From positions 1-15,933 of the forward strand of contig JADGGF010000043.1 in the NCBI GenBank assembly GCA_019690055.1: a stretch of 15,933 bases of DNA. Direction: 5' to 3'. This document shows, piece by piece, positions 13,901-15,933 of this stretch. A model generated the notes under the pieces. It was given only the letters and a program-made list of their open reading frames with translations, did not search any database and had not been told where the DNA came from. Made by a program: the position numbers and the translations under genes. The DNA comes from Micromonosporaceae bacterium. Lineage in GTDB: Bacteria > Actinomycetota > Actinomycetes > Mycobacteriales > Micromonosporaceae. Positions within the stretch are counted from its first letter, which is position 1, and each line of letters opens with the position of its first letter.

Positions 13901-15057
13901 GTCGTGACGTGGGTCGGCAGGCCGCGCAACGGGGCCAGCGTGGCGTCCGCGGCCGCGGCCCGGTGGATCTCTGCGAAGAGGTCGTTCAACGTGTCGATGT
14001 GTGAACGTAAGGCAACCTCGGCCGCCGGGTGATCGCAGGCCGCCTCCAGGGACAGCGCCGTGCCCCGATGCGTCCAGCGGGCCGCCGCCGCGGTGGCGCG
14101 CAGGCCGGCGGCGGTGACCGGGTCGGCGATGCCGAGGTGCTCGCTGACCACCTCCGGCAGGGCGACCACGTCGATGGCCAGTCCCCGCGCGACCACCAGG
14201 AGGTAGCCGAGCAGGCGCTCGCGGACCCCGTCGGCGGCCACCGCGGCGAGCGCGTCCGGGCGACCGGCGCCGGTTGGGACGCCGGTCTGGGCCGGGCCAT
14301 CGGTGCGGGCTGCGGCGTCGGTCCGGGCGAGGAAGCCCGGACTGACCCGCAGGGCCCACAGCAGCAGCGCCAGGCGGTCGGGCCGCAACGGCCCCGGGCC
14401 GTCGGCCCCGGCCACCGGCCCCAGCAGGTCGGTGAGCGCCTCCGCCCGGGAGGCGGCGGGCTGACGGGCCAGCCACCGGTGCAGCAGCCACCAGCCGATC
14501 TCCTCGGCGGCGTCGCGGTTCCCGCGCGCCACGGCGGCGAGCGCGCGACGGTAGGGCTGGGAGTAACTCTGGGCGAACCGCTCAAAGGCGGCGCGCTCGC
14601 TGGTAGCGTCCTGCGACGGGGTGAGGTCGTGCGGGGCGACGGCGCGCTCGCGCCCGGCGAGCGAGGACCGCAGGGTGTCGTAGATGAACGGCACCGCGAG
14701 CAGTACGGCGACCTCGTCGGCGCTCAGGCGCAGCCCCTCGGCGCCCAGTCGCGACCCCTCAGTCATGGTGTCGACGAGAAACGCGAGCCGATCGACCATG
14801 CGGGTTGCAAACCCCAGGTCCTGCCAGGGATCGTCGGGCAGGGCGAGCAACCCGTCCCGGCGCACCATCCCCAGGTGGACGACGAGCTCCGCGATCCGGT
14901 GTCGAGCCCGGGTGACGGTGTCCTCGGGGCCGTCACCGTCCGTGGGGTCGTCCTCGACGTGGTCCCACAAGCGGTGTCGGGCCACCGCGGTGACCCAGTG
15001 GTCCAGTTCGTCGGCGTGCGTGGACCAGGTCACGTCGGGCCCCGCCGCGTCGGACAT
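10960..15057 (-). CDS. Hsp90-like ATPase with N-terminal HD-like helical region and eight C-terminal repeats; candidate conflict/immunity protein
   Basis: A 1365-residue protein. Residues ~10-200 are helical (W-x-x-H...ATRMVDRLAFLVDT, DEVAVLLAVPFIYDTLR, IGWWLLHRWL), resembling a degenerate HD domain without the H...HD...D ligand set. Residues ~375-720 form a complete GHKL/Hsp90-type ATPase: N-box RELYQNALDA with Glu433, Asn437 and Asp440; DNGIGM at 484-489; SRFGIGVLSYFMLAD at 531-545; then a middle-domain-like segment with VNLSRDLAPRLSVDRTKIL (688-706). Residues ~821-1360 hold eight repeats of 64-78 residues. All catalytic residues are present, so it should bind and probably hydrolyse ATP. 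No signal or membrane segment. ATG at 15057; GTG at 15063, two codons earlier, fits a leaderless start 7 nt after TAGGTT (15071-15076). I recall comparable HD-like/Hsp90/winged-helix-repeat proteins proposed as NTP-dependent conflict systems. Function is inferred. Confidence 0.85.
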   Translation of the reverse strand: MSDAAGPDVTWSTHADELDHWVTAVARHRLWDHVEDDPTDGDGPEDTVTRARHRIAELVVHLGMVRRDGLLALPDDPWQDLGFATRMVDRLAFLVDTMTEGSRLGAEGLRLSADEVAVLLAVPFIYDTLRSSLAGRERAVAPHDLTPSQDATSERAAFERFAQSYSQPYRRALAAVARGNRDAAEEIGWWLLHRWLARQPAASRAEALTDLLGPVAGADGPGPLRPDRLALLLWALRVSPGFLARTDAAARTDGPAQTGVPTGAGRPDALAAVAADGVRERLLGYLLVVARGLAIDVVALPEVVSEHLGIADPVTAAGLRATAAAARWTHRGTALSLEAACDHPAAEVALRSHIDTLNDLFAEIHRAAAADATLAPLRGLPTHVTTDGLQPSVVDGVRAYQSAGVRFRLAEDRVQELLMGEQLYGDPALAIRELYQNALDACRYRQARTEYLRRTRGFADDWTGRIRFEQGIDADGRPYLDCIDNGIGMGVRELSDVFAQAGVRLGDLPEFIEEQAEWARLDPPVQLHPNSRFGIGVLSYFMLADEITVQTCRMERDGTPGPMLRVSIAGPGSLFRIRTLGPGRECGTTIRLHLRSATAVSCVDTLRSVLWVAEFATEARHGSDRHEWQPGELSTATPPMQAASKSGQGVPGAAVVADPAAGVWWCTGTGAILADGLWAGCELTGAVVNLSRDLAPRLSVDRTKILGYRDEDLERLLWQAVDALVAAGPAVLSYDWLAAFAPARPLIADVVFERAIASGYRQWRLGEDTIDASIAGCFLPDTNGPAGPDQVVQWRLTALAAAGRYPKLVTPGPDWAGVVRARPSDALIMSVDIDGAAPWLDPAQIVPLATLVRAARRIGRHPSEIAARLEELGYTVAVGHETVGSDPDDLLFLSRDLDSSRPWLDPRQPVPLPHVLKAAHRSGRPIKEVRARLARLGFEFHPDPESVPLDAFDPTDLVLASRDLDGAFPWLDPSDPVPLLHVVRVAHRVGREVSEVAARLAVLGYRLPAGCEGLHRDEHDLVVLSRDLDQASPWLDPAEPVSPVHLLRCAQRTGRPVTAIAERLSALGYPVGVDATQLSTVEITPDDLVLASRDLNGSPPWLDPTRPVSTLHLLRASERAGVPVTTVTTRLTELGYRLATPAGSVLASSPDAPPDVIVDHLDPDDLVLTSVDLDGAHPWLDPAVPVPPVHLVRASRATGRDVHDITARLTVFGYTVQTRFGEVAVDELTRDDLIIVSQDLDGADPWLKTDEPISLPHLLQAARRLRRPVADIAGRLQQLGYTIQVDSAAISVDDIRPNDLTYASNDLDGTRPWLNHDRPVPMAHVLAGAIKTHQPVRDVVHRLTMMRYAAPDIDVCLPRWRPGGG
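10993..12597 (-). repeat. Eight tandem ~66-residue protein repeats in the Hsp90-like protein
   Basis: Each unit follows D-D-L-x3-S-x-D-L-D-G-x2-PWLDP-x2-PV-x3-HLL-x-A-x4-GR-x-V-x-x-I-x-x-RL-x-x-LGY. The PWL motif begins at residues 838, 902, 969, 1033, 1100, 1178, 1245 and 1312, so spacings are 64, 67, 64, 67, 78, 67 and 67. The helix-helix-GR-helix core is compatible with a small helical or winged-helix fold. The fifth linker is longer, and units 7 and 8 are more diverged (PWLK, PWLN). Confidence 0.92.
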
Positions 15058-15162
15058 CGTCACTCGCAGAAACCTACCGACCCTCGACAAGGTCGCGGTC
15101 AGCGCGTCCGGCGGGGACGTGCCCCGGCCCGATGGGCGACGCGACTCACACCCGGGAAGCAG

Positions 15163-15220
15163 TTGACACAGCAACTACCTCTGACGGTATTGTTCCTCCC
15201 GTCAACAGTTGAACCTTCAA
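15163..15220 (+). promoter_or_regulatory. Promoter and operator-like palindrome of the YceI-family gene
   Basis: A perfect -35 TTGACA (15163-15168) and TATTGT (15188-15193) are separated by 19 bp, slightly long. Downstream of the expected start lie GTCAAC (15201-15206), inverted to the GTTGAC that overlaps the -35, and a perfect palindrome TTGAACCTTCAA (15209-15220). A repressor bound there would block transcription. The Shine-Dalgarno AAGGGGAG follows. Confidence 0.6.
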
Positions 15221-15235
15221 GAAAAGGGGAGCGCA

Positions 15236-15796
15236 ATGACTCGTACGGTCGCGGGGGTCGAGATCCCGGATCCCGGTGTCTTCGTGTTCGACCCGAAGCA
15301 CACGATCGTCGGCGCCGTGGCGCGGCACATGATGGTGACCAGGGTCCGGGGCATCTTCAAGGAGGTCACCGGGACGATCACGGTCGCCGAGGACCCGCTG
15401 CAGAGCAGCGTCGAGGTGCACATCAAGGCGGCGAGCATCGACACGGGTGTGGAGGACCGCGACAACCACCTGCGCAGCCCCGACTTCCTCGACGTGGAGA
15501 ACTACCCCGAGCTGACCTTCAAGAGCAAGCGCATCGTCAAGCACGACGGCTCGGATCTCGTGATCGCCGGTGACCTGACGATCCGGGGGGTCACCAAGGA
15601 GATCGAGCTGCCGGTCGAGTACGCCGGGGTGGGCACCACGCCGTGGGGCTCCGAGGTCATCGGCTTCTCGGCGAGCACCGAGCTCGACCGTGAGGACTTC
15701 GGGATGACCTGGAACGCCGCGCTCGAGACCGGTGGCGTCCTGGTCGGCAAGAAGCTCAAGATCGAGATCGAGGTCGAGGCGATCCGCCAGCAGTGA
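15236..15796 (+). CDS. YceI-family protein (lipocalin-like, isoprenoid-binding fold)
   Basis: A 186-residue YceI-family protein. Members fold as an elongated barrel that binds long isoprenoid lipids; some bacterial members are periplasmic and base- or stress-induced. Family landmarks: FDPKHTIVGAVARHMMVTRVRG near residue 17, a central SIDTGVEDRDNHLRSPDFLDVENYPELTFKS-type segment (about 75-100), GDLTIRGVTKEIELPVEY (112-130), and the closing GFSASTELDREDFGMTWN. There is no signal peptide, so this version is probably cytoplasmic, as is usual in actinobacteria. ATG start with AAGGGGAG about 5 nt upstream; the in-frame TTG at 15209 is rejected. It is divergent from the Hsp90-like gene and followed by a repeat/terminator block. 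Ligand and role are unknown. Confidence 0.92.
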   Translation: MTRTVAGVEIPDPGVFVFDPKHTIVGAVARHMMVTRVRGIFKEVTGTITVAEDPLQSSVEVHIKAASIDTGVEDRDNHLRSPDFLDVENYPELTFKSKRIVKHDGSDLVIAGDLTIRGVTKEIELPVEYAGVGTTPWGSEVIGFSASTELDREDFGMTWNAALETGGVLVGKKLKIEIEVEAIRQQ

Positions 15797-15817
15797 CGCG
15801 GCGTTACGTGGACTGGG

Positions 15818-15883
15818 CCAGGAAGGACGCCCTCATGACGTCTCAATGCCCAGGAAGGACGCCGTATGCCCAGGAAGGACGCC
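15818..15883. repeat. Three direct copies of CCAGGAAGGACGCC after the YceI gene
   Basis: The 14-mer CCAGGAAGGACGCC occurs at 15818-15831, 15850-15863 and 15870-15883. The last two are part of a 20-nt tandem unit (15847-15866 and 15867-15886) differing only in the last base. The third copy runs into the hairpin that follows. Confidence 0.85.
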
Positions 15884-15914
15884 GTCCTGTGCCCCCGCGC
15901 AGGACGGCGTCCTT
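15875..15914 (+). terminator. Hairpin terminator downstream of the YceI gene
   Basis: A 15-bp perfect stem, AAGGACGCCGTCCTG (15875-15889) and CAGGACGGCGTCCTT (15900-15914), with a 10-nt loop, 78 nt after the YceI stop. One arm is built from the direct repeat upstream, so the terminator and the repeats belong to one element. Confidence 0.75.
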
Positions 15915-15933
15915 GCTGACACAACCCCGGGGG

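Noticed and set aside
11827..14004. A 725-codon plus-strand open frame
   Set aside because: It is antisense to the Hsp90-like gene, whose motifs and repeats are unambiguous; the translation is low-complexity (R, G, V, Q rich).

Overview
This is a very GC-rich window with strong G/C bias at third codon positions. Its gene families (ThrE-type exporter, single-domain LigD-like polymerase, STAS regulators, Hsp90-like conflict protein) fit a filamentous actinomycete, perhaps Micromonosporales or Streptosporangiales; the genus cannot be fixed from the sequence. No rRNA, tRNA, CRISPR array, transposase or phage gene was seen.

Layout. (1) 1-1892: a ThrE-like threonine/serine exporter (+) converges with a Rid-family protein (-) that lacks the usual substrate arginine. 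(2) 1893-5061: a 400-bp promoter region, a SAM-methyltransferase-like gene (+), a long hairpin, a STAS protein (-) without the phosphorylatable serine, a 600-bp non-coding stretch with a perfect CRP-type site, and an hpt-like phosphoribosyltransferase (-) with altered active-site residues. (3) 5062-5446: tandem 17-nt repeats, the N-terminal remnant of an AAC(2')-like acetyltransferase that ORF size alone would miss, and a strong terminator. (4) 5447-8545: quinone oxidoreductase (-), a LysR regulator (-) and, divergent from it, ACC deaminase acdS (+), with operator-like dyads between the last two. (5) 8591-10795: a stand-alone LigD-type primase-polymerase (-) and an unrecognised zinc-finger protein (-). 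(6) 10960-15063: a ~1365-residue protein (-) with an N-terminal helical HD-like region, an intact Hsp90-type ATPase and eight ~66-residue repeats. (7) 15067-15933: a YceI-family gene (+) with its own promoter and operator-like palindrome, then an intergenic repeat and hairpin block.

How the genes fit together. Most genes look monocistronic with short intergenic spaces; only LysR/acdS makes an obvious regulator-target pair (ACC to 2-oxobutanoate and ammonia). The best candidate for an undescribed system is the Hsp90-like repeat protein, possibly with the zinc-finger protein 165 bp downstream on the same strand. Its layout resembles actinobacterial conflict-system proteins known to me only from comparative genomics.

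Two patterns cut across the genes. Seven starts are preceded at 6-7 nt by a (T/C)ANNNT -10-like hexamer and lack a clear Shine-Dalgarno, suggesting widespread leaderless transcripts. A small palindrome, TCCAC-N-GTGGA, recurs far more often than chance both between and inside genes. All domain calls are from reading the sequence; no database search was run.
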